Of a stretch of DNA of 64,000 nt, positions 17,405-25,815 are shown piece after piece (position 1 is the stretch's first letter; each line of letters begins with the position of its first letter). The notes beneath the pieces were generated by a model. It was given only the letters and a program-made list of their open reading frames with translations, was not told the DNA's origin and did not search any database. Position numbers and translations under genes: made by a program. Source of the stretch: CAWJKP01 sp963843465 (GTDB lineage Bacteria; Planctomycetota; Planctomycetia; Pirellulales; Thermoguttaceae). The stretch lies in NCBI GenBank assembly GCA_963843465.1, contig CAWJKP010000004.1:62001-126000 (forward strand). The letters run 5' to 3'.

Positions 17405-17537
17405 CGATAAACCGTAACCGTTCACGCGTAGTCGCTCAATGTAGTAGGCACACGCCGTGTGCCGTCGTGTCTCCGCCTGTATGGACGGACGGCACACGGC
17501 GTGTGCCTACTACATTCCAGGCCGCGAACGGTTACGA
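17405..17537. repeat. Long inverted pair, GGCACACGCCGTGTGCC family
   Basis: The outer arms read CCGTAACCGTTCACG and CGAACGGTTACG; inside lie GTAGTAGGCACACGCCGTGT and ACACGGCGTGTGCCTACTAC. The same double-layer element occurs at 54.96-55.07 kb; shorter copies with only the inner arms lie at 21.5 and 33.3 kb. Confidence 0.9.
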
Positions 17538-17714
17538 TAAACCTTCCCACGCAAGAGACGATACTTCCTCCGCAAAATGGAGCGCAAGGAACCGACATAG
17601 GGCCAATTCCGGGCAGGTATGGGAACGATTACCATGCGGTGCCATTTCTTGAAAGCGAACGCGTCGCTATAATCCGGATGTTGGTCAGCGATTCCACGCG
17701 AAAGGCTTTCCCTC

Positions 17715-17966
17715 ATGACGAGAACAATGCACGGCAAGGTCCGCGGCAGGACCATCGAACTTGATGAAGACCCGGGTGTAGCCGAGGGCCAGGAGGTCGA
17801 GATTCAGGTGAGAGTGATCCCCAAGACCAATACGCCCGGTGAGGGCTTTCTTCGCACCGAGGGAGCCTTGGCCGACGATGAAGAGTGGGATGCGATAATG
17901 GCCGAGATCCGTCAGTCTCGGAAGATGGAACGGCGGTCTCCCGTCGCCGATCTGGGGGACGGATGA
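17715..17966 (+). CDS. Antitoxin-like protein of a VapBC-type pair
   Basis: An 83-residue protein. It starts MTRTMHGKVRGRTIELDEDP and continues GVAEGQEVEIQVRV, the short beta-strand opening typical of DUF104/AbrB-like antitoxins paired with PIN toxins. The second half, GALADDEEWDAIMAEIRQSR, resembles the toxin-binding helix of such proteins. The stop is followed at once by the remnant of a PIN-domain toxin. An intact antitoxin beside a dead toxin suggests that it is either decaying or retained as an anti-addiction module; both are inference. Confidence 0.75.
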   Translation: MTRTMHGKVRGRTIELDEDPGVAEGQEVEIQVRVIPKTNTPGEGFLRTEGALADDEEWDAIMAEIRQSRKMERRSPVADLGDG

Positions 17967-17975
17967 ACGTGTGCC

Positions 17976-18149
17976 GAGAAGTTTGGACAGGTGCGAGGCA
18001 CGCTGCTGCAAAAGGGAATTGCCGTGCCTACCACGGATCTGATGATTGCCACCGCAGCCCTGGTCCATGACCTGACCCTGGTCACTCACAATACGGCGGA
18101 CTTCCGGAACATTCCGGACCTGCGACTGGATGACTGGCTTAGCCCTTGA
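17976..18149 (+). pseudogene. Truncated PIN-domain (VapC-like) toxin
   Basis: Only the C-terminal half of a PIN domain remains: QVRGTLLQKGIAVPTTDLMI, then ATAALVHDLTLVTHNTADF and RNIPDLRLDDWLSP-stop. The motifs TxDLMIAATA and VTHNTADF carry the third and fourth acidic/Asn positions of the PIN active site. The N-terminal part with the first catalytic Asp and the Glu is missing. Just after the antitoxin stop an ATGAACGTG is visible, the likely original start, so the damage is an internal deletion of roughly 200 bases. The remnant cannot encode an active ribonuclease. Confidence 0.75.
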
Positions 18150-18206
18150 AGCGGGCCCCGCGCAGGACTCGTTGCGACTCCCCTTCTACCCGCCCCGCCG
18201 ATGCGG

Positions 18207-18212
18207 TACAAT
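18207..18212 (+). promoter_or_regulatory. Candidate -10 element of mfd
   Basis: TACAAT within GCGGTACAATGCGC lies 11 bases before the mfd ATG. If used, the transcript would be nearly leaderless. No clear -35 box is seen. Confidence 0.35.
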
Positions 18213-18223
18213 GCGCTTTAGTT

Positions 18224-21200
18224 ATGGCGAACGCCGAAGCGGTTACGACGGCGTCGGACCGGATTACCGAGATGGTCGGACGCTTGCAAAGGCAGGAAGG
18301 CTTCGACGAGGTGGTCGCCGCCCTCAAGGCGGGCCATGCGGCTACGCTCGACGGAGTCTGGGGCTCAAGCTGCGCGCTAGTGGCCGCCGCCCTGGCCGCC
18401 CACGGCCTGGCGCCGATGGTGATCGTCTGTCCCCGAGCGGACGACGCGGACGACTTCGCCGACGACTTCCAGTTCTTCTCGCCCCTGGTCCCCGAGCGAT
18501 TCCCCGCCCGGGGATCCGCACCCGGCGACCGCGTGATTCACGACGAGATCTTCGGCGACCGCGTCCGCCTGCTCAAGCTGCTGGGCCGCTCTGAACCGCC
18601 CGGCCTGGTGCTGGCCAGCATCCAGAGCCTGATCGAGCCGGTGCCCGAGCCGGCCCTCCTGGAAAGCCAAACCCGCACGCTCGAAGTCGGCGAGGAAATC
18701 GAGATCCAGGCCCTGGCGCGGTGGCTGGTCGAAAACGGCTACCATAACACGACGGCCGTCGAGCTGCCGGGCGAGTTCTCGGTGCGGGGCGGAATCGTCG
18801 ACATCTTCGCCCCCGACTGGTACCACCCCGTGCGGGCGGAGTTCTTCGGCGACCAGATCGACTCGCTCCGCCAGTTCGAGGTCGCCACGCAGCGGAGCCT
18901 GGAGAAGCTGGCGGCGATCGAGCTGACGGTGCTCGAGCCGACGGCCGACTACCGAGGGCACCTGGCCGACTACCTGCCGCCGGGCAGCCTCTTCCTCCTG
19001 GTCGAGCCCGAGGAGTTGCAGGACGAGGGCCGGCGCTACCTGGAGCGGCTGGAGCGTCCGCAGGACGTCCACAGCGTGCGGTCGGTCTTCGAGCAGGCGA
19101 TGCGGTTCCCCTCGGTGACCGCCTCGGCCATCGCGGCCAGCTCCCTGGAGACCACCTGCCGGCTGAAGATCGAGTCGGTCGAGCGGTTCAGCGGCGCCAT
19201 CGGCAAGGTCCGCCAGGAACTGGAAGAGGCCGGCACGGGCCAGGAGGTGCTGGTGGTCTGCCAGACCACGGCCGAGGCCCGGCGGCTCTCGGAGCTGTTC
19301 AGCGGCACGCGGCTGGCCGGCGCCGGCAAGCTCCATTACCCCATCGGTCACCTGAAGAGCGGCTTCCGGCTCGTGCCCGACGCGATAGTGCTGGTCTCAA
19401 GCGGCGAGCTGTTCAACCGCGAGGACCTGCGGCGGCCGGTGCGGCGGCGGCTGAGCCGGGCGATCGACAGTTTCGTCGAACTCCGCGAGGGCGACCTGGT
19501 GGTCCACGTCAGCCACGGCATCGGCCGCTACCGCGGCATCAAGCTGCTGGAGAAGGACCAGCAGGCCGAAGAGCACCTGGTGATCGAGTTCCAGGGGGGC
19601 ACGAAGCTCTACGTGCCCAGCGCCAAGGTCGGCCTGGTGCAGAAATACGTGGGCGGGGCGAAGAGCCGGCCGCGGCTGGCCAAGCTCGGCGGGCGGCTCT
19701 GGGGCCGGCAGAAGCAGGCCGTCCAAGAGGCGGTCAACGACATGGCCGCCGAGATGCTCGAGCTGCAAGCCGCCCGCGCCTCGCGGCCGGGGATCACCTT
19801 CCCCCAGGATACCGAGTGGCAGCGGGAGTTCGACGCCTGCTTTCCCTACCGCGAGACCGACGACCAGTTGCTGGGCATCGAGGCCATCAAGCGCGACATG
19901 TCCCTGCCCAAGCCCATGGATCGCCTGCTCTGCGGCGACGTGGGTTTCGGCAAGACCGAGCTGGCGATGCGGGCGGCGTTCAAGGCGGTCGACGCCGGCT
20001 ACCAGGTGGCGATCCTCGTGCCCACCACGGTGCTGGCCGAGCAGCACCTGCGGACCTTTTCCGGCCGCATGGCCGAGTTCCCCTTCGAGATCGTCTCGTT
20101 GTCCCGCTTCGCCACACGTGGCCAGCAGGCCAAGATCATCCAGCGCTTGGAGGCCGGCGAGATCGACATCGTGATCGGCACGCACCGCCTGGTGCAGCCG
20201 GACGTGCGGTTCCAGAACCTGGGCCTGGCGATCATCGACGAGGAGCAGCGGTTCGGCGTCGAGGTCAAGGAGCGGCTCAAGGCCCTGCGGCAGATCATCG
20301 ACGTGCTGACGATGACCGCCACGCCCATCCCGCGGACGCTCCACATGTCGTTGCTGGGGTTGCGCGACATCTCCAACCTGGAAACGCCGCCCGAGGATCG
20401 CCTGGCCGTGGAGACCCGGGTAGGGCGGTTCGACGCCGAGCTGATCCGCCACGCCGTGCTGCGGGAGCTCAGCCGCGACGGCCAGATCTTCTTCGTCCAC
20501 AACCGCGTCAACGACATCGAACTGCTGGGCAAGCGGCTCCGCCAGATCGTGCCCGAGGCCTCGATCGTGGTGGGCCACGCCCAGATGCCGGAGCACCAGC
20601 TCGAGCGGGTGATGCTGGACTTCGTCCGCGGCAAGTTCGACCTGCTGCTGAGCACCACGATCGTCGAGAGCGGCCTGGACATCCCCAACGCCAACACGAT
20701 CTTCATCGACGAGGCCGACCGCTACGGCCTGGCCGATCTGCACCAGCTCCGCGGGCGCGTGGGCCGCTACAAGCACCGCGCCTACTGCTACCTCTTGATC
20801 GACCCCAACAAGCACATCCCGCCCAACGCCGCCCGGCGGCTCCGCGCCATCGAGGAGTTCAGCGACCTGGGCGCCGGCTTCGCCGTCGCCATGCGCGACC
20901 TGGAGATCCGCGGGGCGGGCAACATCCTCGGCACCGAGCAGAGCGGCCACATCGCCCTGGTGGGCTACGAGCTCTACTGCGAGCTTCTGGAGCAGGCCGT
21001 CCGGCAGCTCAAGCGGCTACCGCCCAGGACCTCGATCAACGTCGACCTGAACTTGCCCAGCCAGGCCTACTTGCCCCGCAGCTACGTCCCCGACCTGCGG
21101 CTGAAGATCGACCTCTATCGCCGCCTGGGCCGGGTGACCGACGCCGAGGAGCTGGCCGACTTCCGCCGCGAGCTTCTCGACCGTTTCGGTCCGCCGCCGC

Positions 21201-21460
21201 CCGCCGCCGAGCAGTTGTTGCGGCTGGCGAGTCTGCGGATCGCCGCGCATCGCTGGGGGATTGAGGCGATCCACATCGAGGATCGCTACGTCGTTTCCCA
21301 CTACACCGACGAGCGTTCGATCCGCCAATTAGCCGCCCAAAGCAAGGGCCGGCTCCGGGTGGTTGACGCTCGCAGCGCGTATCTCCCGCTGGCCGAAGAC
21401 GTTGTGGAACCGGACCAAGTTCTGGCGGCGATCGAATCGCTGTTGGACCCACCGCGCTAG
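18224..21460 (+). CDS. mfd: Transcription-repair coupling factor Mfd
   Basis: SF2 DNA translocase that removes stalled RNA polymerase and recruits UvrA for nucleotide excision repair. The order is canonical: a UvrB-homology module at the N-terminus (VELPGEFSVRGGIVDIFAPD near residue 190), the RNA polymerase-interacting domain with GDLVVHVSHGIGRYRGIKLL near 425, the translocase with Walker A GDVGFGKTE near 572 and the DExx box IIDEEQRFGVE near 672, SAT-type motif MTATPIPRTLHM, lobe two with STTIVESGLDIPNANTIFID and QLRGRVGRYKHRAYCY, and a C-terminal regulatory domain. At 1078 residues it is full length. MANAEAVTTAS was taken as the start; the longer frame extends into the toxin remnant. Confidence 0.97.
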   Translation: MANAEAVTTASDRITEMVGRLQRQEGFDEVVAALKAGHAATLDGVWGSSCALVAAALAAHGLAPMVIVCPRADDADDFADDFQFFSPLVPERFPARGSAPGDRVIHDEIFGDRVRLLKLLGRSEPPGLVLASIQSLIEPVPEPALLESQTRTLEVGEEIEIQALARWLVENGYHNTTAVELPGEFSVRGGIVDIFAPDWYHPVRAEFFGDQIDSLRQFEVATQRSLEKLAAIELTVLEPTADYRGHLADYLPPGSLFLLVEPEELQDEGRRYLERLERPQDVHSVRSVFEQAMRFPSVTASAIAASSLETTCRLKIESVERFSGAIGKVRQELEEAGTGQEVLVVCQTTAEARRLSELFSGTRLAGAGKLHYPIGHLKSGFRLVPDAIVLVSSGELFNREDLRRPVRRRLSRAIDSFVELREGDLVVHVSHGIGRYRGIKLLEKDQQAEEHLVIEFQGGTKLYVPSAKVGLVQKYVGGAKSRPRLAKLGGRLWGRQKQAVQEAVNDMAAEMLELQAARASRPGITFPQDTEWQREFDACFPYRETDDQLLGIEAIKRDMSLPKPMDRLLCGDVGFGKTELAMRAAFKAVDAGYQVAILVPTTVLAEQHLRTFSGRMAEFPFEIVSLSRFATRGQQAKIIQRLEAGEIDIVIGTHRLVQPDVRFQNLGLAIIDEEQRFGVEVKERLKALRQIIDVLTMTATPIPRTLHMSLLGLRDISNLETPPEDRLAVETRVGRFDAELIRHAVLRELSRDGQIFFVHNRVNDIELLGKRLRQIVPEASIVVGHAQMPEHQLERVMLDFVRGKFDLLLSTTIVESGLDIPNANTIFIDEADRYGLADLHQLRGRVGRYKHRAYCYLLIDPNKHIPPNAARRLRAIEEFSDLGAGFAVAMRDLEIRGAGNILGTEQSGHIALVGYELYCELLEQAVRQLKRLPPRTSINVDLNLPSQAYLPRSYVPDLRLKIDLYRRLGRVTDAEELADFRRELLDRFGPPPPAAEQLLRLASLRIAAHRWGIEAIHIEDRYVVSHYTDERSIRQLAAQSKGRLRVVDARSAYLPLAEDVVEPDQVLAAIESLLDPPR

Positions 21461-21852
21461 CCGCATTCCCATGTAGTAGGCACACGCCGTGTGCCGTTCC
21501 GGACGGCACACGGCGTGTGCCTGCTTCGTTGCGGCCGGGGCGATTTGCGGCCCGTGAAGATGTTGTAATCTTCGTGCGTGCCGATCCAGTACCAGACGTT
21601 CGTATCCCCATCCACGACGTAGATCGCCCGGTAGCGATACGAGACCCAGACTGCCCTGCTGCCCGTCTTGTGCCTGCCTCTATGGCAATCGTCGAGCGGA
21701 TGGTTATGAAGAACTGGATCTTCCGGGTCTCTCAGAAATGCCTCGAATGCCGCGTCCGCCAGGTCGGCGACACGGGAATCCAGCTTTGCCAGGCGGTCCT
21801 TGTACCCTTTGGTCCGGACGTTGCGGTTACCCCTGCCCGACGACATTCTCAC
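21457..21852 (-). CDS. RelE/ParE-like toxin with palindrome-encoded C-terminus
   Basis: A 131-residue protein; the first 100 residues look like a RelE/ParE-superfamily mRNA interferase-type toxin. Family-like pieces are DAAFEAFLRDPEDPVLHNHP followed by LDDCHRGRHKTGSRAVWVSY, then RYRAIYVVDGDTNVWYWIGT and HEDYNIF. The last 25 residues or so (RSRHTPCAVRNGTRRVPTTW) are read from the GGCACACGCCGTGTGCC palindrome, so the native stop has been lost or displaced. Its stop overlaps the mfd stop on the other strand. The antitoxin gene lies upstream with a 26-base overlap. Whether the extended protein is active cannot be judged. Confidence 0.7.
   Translation of the reverse strand: MRMSSGRGNRNVRTKGYKDRLAKLDSRVADLADAAFEAFLRDPEDPVLHNHPLDDCHRGRHKTGSRAVWVSYRYRAIYVVDGDTNVWYWIGTHEDYNIFTGRKSPRPQRSRHTPCAVRNGTRRVPTTWECG
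21473..21525. repeat. GTAGTAGGCACACGCC inverted pair
   Basis: Compact pair with only a few bases between the arms: GTAGTAGGCACACGCCGTGT and ACACGGCGTGTGCCTGCTTC. It separates the convergent mfd and toxin genes and forms the toxin's C-terminal codons. Confidence 0.9.
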
Positions 21853-22275
21853 CCTCGCCGCGCCGGTGTTCGTCGATGGCTTCGTCTCGCAGCCGAACTA
21901 GCGCATCCGCGGCGAAGAACTGGGCGTCTGGAGTCAGAATCCCTTCGGTCTCCCGGATATGGGCCCGAAACCGATCCGCCATTTCCACCACAAAGCCCTG
22001 ACCCTCAATGCGCAAAGTGGCTCAAGGAAGTTACGACAAAGTCGCAGCCAGCGATCGTACATCGCGGCGAAGGATCGCTCCTCCACTTCCGAGTAGGCGG
22101 TTGCGCCGGACAAGACCGAATACCGCCAATTCTCCTCTTCGCGATTGATCCACTCCACCGTCTGGATAGACAGCCGCACCAAGTCCTCGACGTTCCGGCA
22201 GGACATCGCCGCCAAATGGTTGGCCTGCCATTGCTCATCGATAAGCTCAAGGTGCCGCTGCGCAAGAGAAGGCAT
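21827..22275 (-). CDS. Antitoxin-like partner of the RelE-like toxin (frameshifted)
   Basis: The N-terminal part reads MPSLAQRHLELIDEQWQANH and continues through WRYSVLSGATAYSEVEERSF to CRNFLEPL. One base appears missing from a T run near 22010; the next frame then continues RIEGQGFVVEMADRFRAHIR and ends EHRRGEGENVVGQG, giving about 148 residues. The helical, charged composition and direct overlap with the toxin start fit an antitoxin or an accessory regulator, but no DNA-binding motif is recognised. If the frameshift is real the pair is broken; a TTG at the break could restart a 62-residue C-terminal piece. Confidence 0.55.
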
Positions 22276-22299
22276 TGTCGCGTCGTCCCCACAAAAGGA

Positions 22300-22660
22300 T
22301 TAGGTCGGAAACCAAGAAATCCACCCGCCTCCTGTATCGGCGAGACAAGCGGCGGGCTCCATCCCCATCCCCAATATAGTCCGACGCCCGTGTCGATGGA
22401 AGTGGCTCACTTTGGGGGGATGATAGCCGCGCGGCCACCCAGGCGTCAATCGCGTGTGCCAATCGCATCTTTGCCAATCCCCGGGGCGAGGGAGGGCTCG
22501 ACGGCGGCTTGACGGCTGAAGTACAATGGCCGCTATCGGGACGACCGGCGGGATGTACACGTTGCCGACCAAGCGGCCCGGGCAGGCGTTGACCTTCACT
22601 TGCCCTTCGGCGACGCCCCCGGCCGACGCGTCAACGAAGAGTTGGCTCTTACGAAGGAGA
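22300..22660. other. Gene-free intergenic stretch
   Basis: No coding sequence is supported between the antitoxin and the SHD1 gene. An AAGTACAATGGCC box near 22520 resembles the -10 region seen before mfd, and an AAGGAG Shine-Dalgarno sequence closes the stretch. Confidence 0.5.
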
Positions 22661-22665
22661 ATGCA

Positions 22666-23484
22666 ATGCTCCGGTCCCTTGTGCTGGTCGCGTTGTTCCT
22701 CGGCAGTGTTGCGCTCGGCAGCCGTGGCTCCGCAAAGGAACTAGAACCAGTCGAGGCGGGGAAGGCACAAAAGGTCGTGTTTCAAGCAGGGGCTCAGGTC
22801 GCGCCACCGGCGAAGGCCGGGTTGCCGAGGAAGGCACAAAAGGCTAGGTCACCGAAAACAATTGAAGCAACGGCTGACAAATGGACCAAGTTGCCAGTGT
22901 CACTGTTGAAAGTTGGGCAGACCGGTGTTTTGGTAGAGCGTGAAATCGATTCAGGTTTCCCGGGCGGGTGGATTGCCCTGCGCCAATTTGCTGTGTTCAG
23001 GGTTGTATCAATTGTGGACGGAAGCAACGTAATTGCCGAGTGGTCCGCCCATGACGACAGAGAGCTAGTTCAAAACATTCGCCTTTGTCTTAAAGGGTTC
23101 TCAACCAAGGGCGTTGTCGATGACGACATACTAATAATCCCTTGGGTTGTCAACGTGACGGGCACCACGAAGTGGGCCGGGATCACTATGCTGCTTATAG
23201 AGCCACGACTTGAGACCGCCGAAGAGCGCGAGGCGAAAGCGAGGGCCGCTCAAACGAAGCAGGGGGAAGAGGAAGCGGAACTTGAACGCAAGGCCGCGGC
23301 GGAAAAAGCCCTGTGGCGGGTCTGGACCGACGCATCGCGCGCGCACAGCGTAGAAGCACAATTTAAGGGGCTGGTTGGCGGTCAGGTCAAGCTGGTCAAA
23401 AAGGACGGAACGAAAATCTCCATCCCTTTGGAAGGATTAAGCGAAGAGGATCAGGGGTGGATTCTGAAGCGAGGTAAACAGTGA
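22666..23484 (+). CDS. Secreted SHD1-domain protein
   Basis: A 272-residue exported protein. The N-terminal signal peptide is MLRSLVLVALFLGSVALGSR. The C-terminal 60 residues, from WRVWTDASRAHSVEAQFKGL and VKLVKKDGTKISIPLEGLSE to EDQGWILKRG, match the SHD1 (SLA1 homology 1) domain, widespread in planctomycete secreted proteins and thought to bind proteins. The middle (WTKLPVSLLKVGQTGVL, then FAVFRVVSIVDGSNVIAEWS) is a beta-rich region of unknown type followed by an acidic Glu/Ala helix. The start was set by an AAGGAG six bases upstream. Codon use is less GC-rich than in neighbours. Confidence 0.85.
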   Translation: MLRSLVLVALFLGSVALGSRGSAKELEPVEAGKAQKVVFQAGAQVAPPAKAGLPRKAQKARSPKTIEATADKWTKLPVSLLKVGQTGVLVEREIDSGFPGGWIALRQFAVFRVVSIVDGSNVIAEWSAHDDRELVQNIRLCLKGFSTKGVVDDDILIIPWVVNVTGTTKWAGITMLLIEPRLETAEEREAKARAAQTKQGEEEAELERKAAAEKALWRVWTDASRAHSVEAQFKGLVGGQVKLVKKDGTKISIPLEGLSEEDQGWILKRGKQ

Positions 23485-23646
23485 CAATTTTCGGCACTAT
23501 TCGTCGGTACAGTAGACCGAGCGTAGATCGGGTGAGTCGTCGGCGCGCTGCAAGAGCCTCGGCGCGCGGCCCGGCGGGGAATCGATGGGAATCTCGAATC
23601 GCCCCACGGTGACCGCTGGCCTGACGACGAGAAAGGACTGCGAATC

Positions 23647-24756
23647 GTGCCCAAGAAATCCCCCCGCAAGCCCGCCAAAGGCATCCTACGGGCCGTTAAC
23701 GAGTTGCATGGCGACCCGATAAACGCCACGGGGATTTACCTCCAATCGTGGCATTTTCTCACCGCGCCGATCAGGCGACTACGGAAGCAACTGATCGATC
23801 TTTGGCCGCGCAACGACGATCCCGTAAGCGAAAACGACGAGTTCTTCTTCAAAGCCCGCCAGCTACAGACCCATATAACGATCGACCCCGCGGAATGGGA
23901 AAAGACCGGAGAACCCTTGCCCAAGAACATGCAAGAGTGGCTGGGACTTCTAGGACGGGTTGGCTTCGGGGAGCTTGCCGAGAACGGCAAATGGACACCC
24001 CACGGCGTCATGGTAGCTTTACAGGCAAGGCGTAAACGAACCGCTGGCGGCTTGACCATGCCGCTGAACGACATAACGGCGGGACGTGAAGGGAACGCCG
24101 GGACCGGCCCGAGGGAACCCGTGGCGCCGGACCGAAGCACGGTGGCGGCGAACAAGGCTCCGCCGCATTGTCCGGCATCGCAATCGGTTCTCGGTTACGA
24201 CGATTACCAGCGAACCCTGGGCATCCTGCGATGCATGTCGCTCTGCATCGAACACACCCCGTCCACGTTTGCCGCCTTAAGCGAGCAAGAAATCCGAGAC
24301 TTTTTCCTTGTCTACTTGAACGGTCAATTCAAGGGCGGTTCGACCAGCGAAACCTTTAATAGGTCTGGGAAGACGGACCTTCTTGTCCGGTTTGGAGGTC
24401 GAAACATCTTCATCGCTGAGTGCAAGTTCTGGCATGGCCCAGCGGGCTTTGGTAAGGCTATCGACCAACTGTTAGGATACCTTACTTGGCGCGACTGCAA
24501 GTGCGCCTTGCTGATCTTCAACCGTAACAAAGGCACGACGGCGGTCGCCAAGAAGATACACGAGACCATGACGGCTCGGAAGGAATACAATCGAACGGTA
24601 GCGCGTGACGTGCAGGGTGATTCACAGTACGTTTTCGTGAAGGCGGAGGATTCGAGCGGCGAGATCCTCATCACGACACAGTTGTTCAACGTTCCCCGGA
24701 CGCTGAAGCGCCCGGGCGAGACGCGGAAATCCCGGCCCAAGACGGCAAAACGGTAG
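23647..24756 (+). CDS. Putative PD-(D/E)xK restriction-like nuclease
   Basis: A 369-residue protein of unrecognised family. The C-terminal third contains TFNRSGKTDLLVRFGGRNIF followed by IAECKFWHGPAGFGKAIDQL, the D...ECK spacing of a PD-(D/E)xK nuclease, and then CALLIFNRNKG, consistent with that fold. The N-terminal two thirds has no recognised domain. The start is a GTG preceded by GAAAGGA. Directly downstream lies the C-terminal scrap of a RelE-type toxin followed by its XRE antitoxin, so this gene may have landed in a toxin-antitoxin locus. A defence role is inferred only from the nuclease motif and context. Confidence 0.6.
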   Translation: MPKKSPRKPAKGILRAVNELHGDPINATGIYLQSWHFLTAPIRRLRKQLIDLWPRNDDPVSENDEFFFKARQLQTHITIDPAEWEKTGEPLPKNMQEWLGLLGRVGFGELAENGKWTPHGVMVALQARRKRTAGGLTMPLNDITAGREGNAGTGPREPVAPDRSTVAANKAPPHCPASQSVLGYDDYQRTLGILRCMSLCIEHTPSTFAALSEQEIRDFFLVYLNGQFKGGSTSETFNRSGKTDLLVRFGGRNIFIAECKFWHGPAGFGKAIDQLLGYLTWRDCKCALLIFNRNKGTTAVAKKIHETMTARKEYNRTVARDVQGDSQYVFVKAEDSSGEILITTQLFNVPRTLKRPGETRKSRPKTAKR

Positions 24757-24856
24757 TGGGCTGCAGACGGGCGATTACCGGATTCAATTCCACGTTGCCG
24801 GGGACGTGGTGACGGTGGAAAAGGTCGGCCATCGCGGCGGGGTCTACGGAGGGTGA
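24755..24856 (+). pseudogene. RelE/HigB-type toxin C-terminal remnant
   Basis: In one frame the bases read LQTGDYRIQFHVAGDVVTVE then KVGHRGGVYGG-stop, the conserved end of a RelE-family toxin (GDYRIxF...VTVEKVGHRGGVY). The front three quarters is missing; the frame begins where the putative nuclease gene ends. The XRE antitoxin follows three bases after the stop, as in higBA-type loci where the toxin comes first. Confidence 0.7.
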
Positions 24857-24859
24857 TCT

Positions 24860-25243
24860 ATGGCGGCACAAACCGTCCTGTTGGAAGGCAAACCTTACGT
24901 GCTCCTGCCGCGCGACGAGTACGAGCGGTTGACCACCTTGGCGAAGGCGGCGGAACTGCCGCCGATGCCCCGGCCGGATGCGCAGGGCAATTATCCGGCC
25001 GTCCAATACGCCCGCGCCAGCTTGGCCCGGAAGATCATCCGCGACCGCGTCGCGGTGGGATTGAGCCAACGCGATCTGGCGTTGCGGGCCGGCGTGCGCG
25101 TGGAGACGCTCTGCCGGATCGAAACCGGCAAGCATACCCCTAGCGTACCGACCATCGACAAACTCGACCGCGCGCTGAAGCAAGCGGCAAAGCAACAGCA
25201 AGCGGGCAAGCGGCCCGAGCGCGCGACACGGAAAGGCACCTAG
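24860..25243 (+). CDS. XRE-family antitoxin
   Basis: A 127-residue helix-turn-helix protein. The N-terminal part (LLEGKPYVLLPRDEYERLTT) resembles the start of Phd-like or toxin-neutralising regions. The HTH spans IIRDRVAVGLSQRDLALRAG and VRVETLCRIETGKHTPSVPT, a textbook Cro/C1-type domain. A Lys/Arg/Gln-rich tail follows. It sits directly after a truncated RelE-type toxin, so it is probably the orphaned antitoxin of that pair and may repress its own promoter. The second half of this gene is duplicated almost unchanged about 1.1 kb downstream. Confidence 0.85.
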   Translation: MAAQTVLLEGKPYVLLPRDEYERLTTLAKAAELPPMPRPDAQGNYPAVQYARASLARKIIRDRVAVGLSQRDLALRAGVRVETLCRIETGKHTPSVPTIDKLDRALKQAAKQQQAGKRPERATRKGT

Positions 25244-25392
25244 GATCAGGGATAGTGACCTCCCTGGAAACCCCCAATCCTGTACTCTCTCCGAATGCCT
25301 TTCCTCCTTGAGGCCGGCTGCTTGCTATTTGGACAGTCGTGGTCAATAATGGAAGTGTGTAACCAAGACCCCCAAGAAGAAGCGGTCTACTG

Positions 25393-25815
25393 ATGGCGGT
25401 GCCGAAGGGGTATCTTCTCGTGAGCGGGGTTGCCCCATGCGGCATTGGAGACAAGGATTTTGGCGTGTCTCTGCGACACCTCCAGCATTTGCAGGCGAAC
25501 GGACCGGAATGGAAGTTTCATGCTGCGAGACTTATACCCGAGACGCTGAAGCAGCCAGCAGGAATCTTCCAGGGGCTCCACCGCGACGGCATGGAAGATG
25601 CTGTTTGCTATTCGTCGGTGCCGTCCGGCACTTGGATTCGAGACCGAATCGAGGGACCCTTTCCGCCTGGGCGAGTGTTCCTGGTTTTTGCCCAGCAGAG
25701 GAGGTGGGGCTTAGTTGTCCTTGATTGGGAGTCGCGGCAAGCGGACTCCGATAACCCTGGGTGGCCCCACAACTGGCACGAAGATTTTACGAGGAGACTA
25801 TGGCCGACGAGCTGA
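25393..25815 (+). CDS. Unknown 140-residue protein, possible toxin
   Basis: The segment SLRHLQHLQANGPEWKFHAA then ETLKQPAGIFQGLHRDGMED and a strand-rich end (GRVFLVFAQQRRWGLVVLDW) recall small barnase/EndoU/RelE-type toxin-like domains, but I cannot name a family. Its stop overlaps the start of the following gene by 16 bases, so the two are translationally coupled and may form a toxin-antitoxin or effector-immunity pair (inference). The pair sits between the complete XRE antitoxin gene and the duplicated fragment of it, which marks it as inserted cargo. Confidence 0.55.
   Translation: MAVPKGYLLVSGVAPCGIGDKDFGVSLRHLQHLQANGPEWKFHAARLIPETLKQPAGIFQGLHRDGMEDAVCYSSVPSGTWIRDRIEGPFPPGRVFLVFAQQRRWGLVVLDWESRQADSDNPGWPHNWHEDFTRRLWPTS

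Noticed and set aside
19397..20950. 517-codon minus-strand frame across mfd
   Set aside because: Shadow of the mfd helicase region; no domain pattern and a composition typical of antisense high-GC frames.
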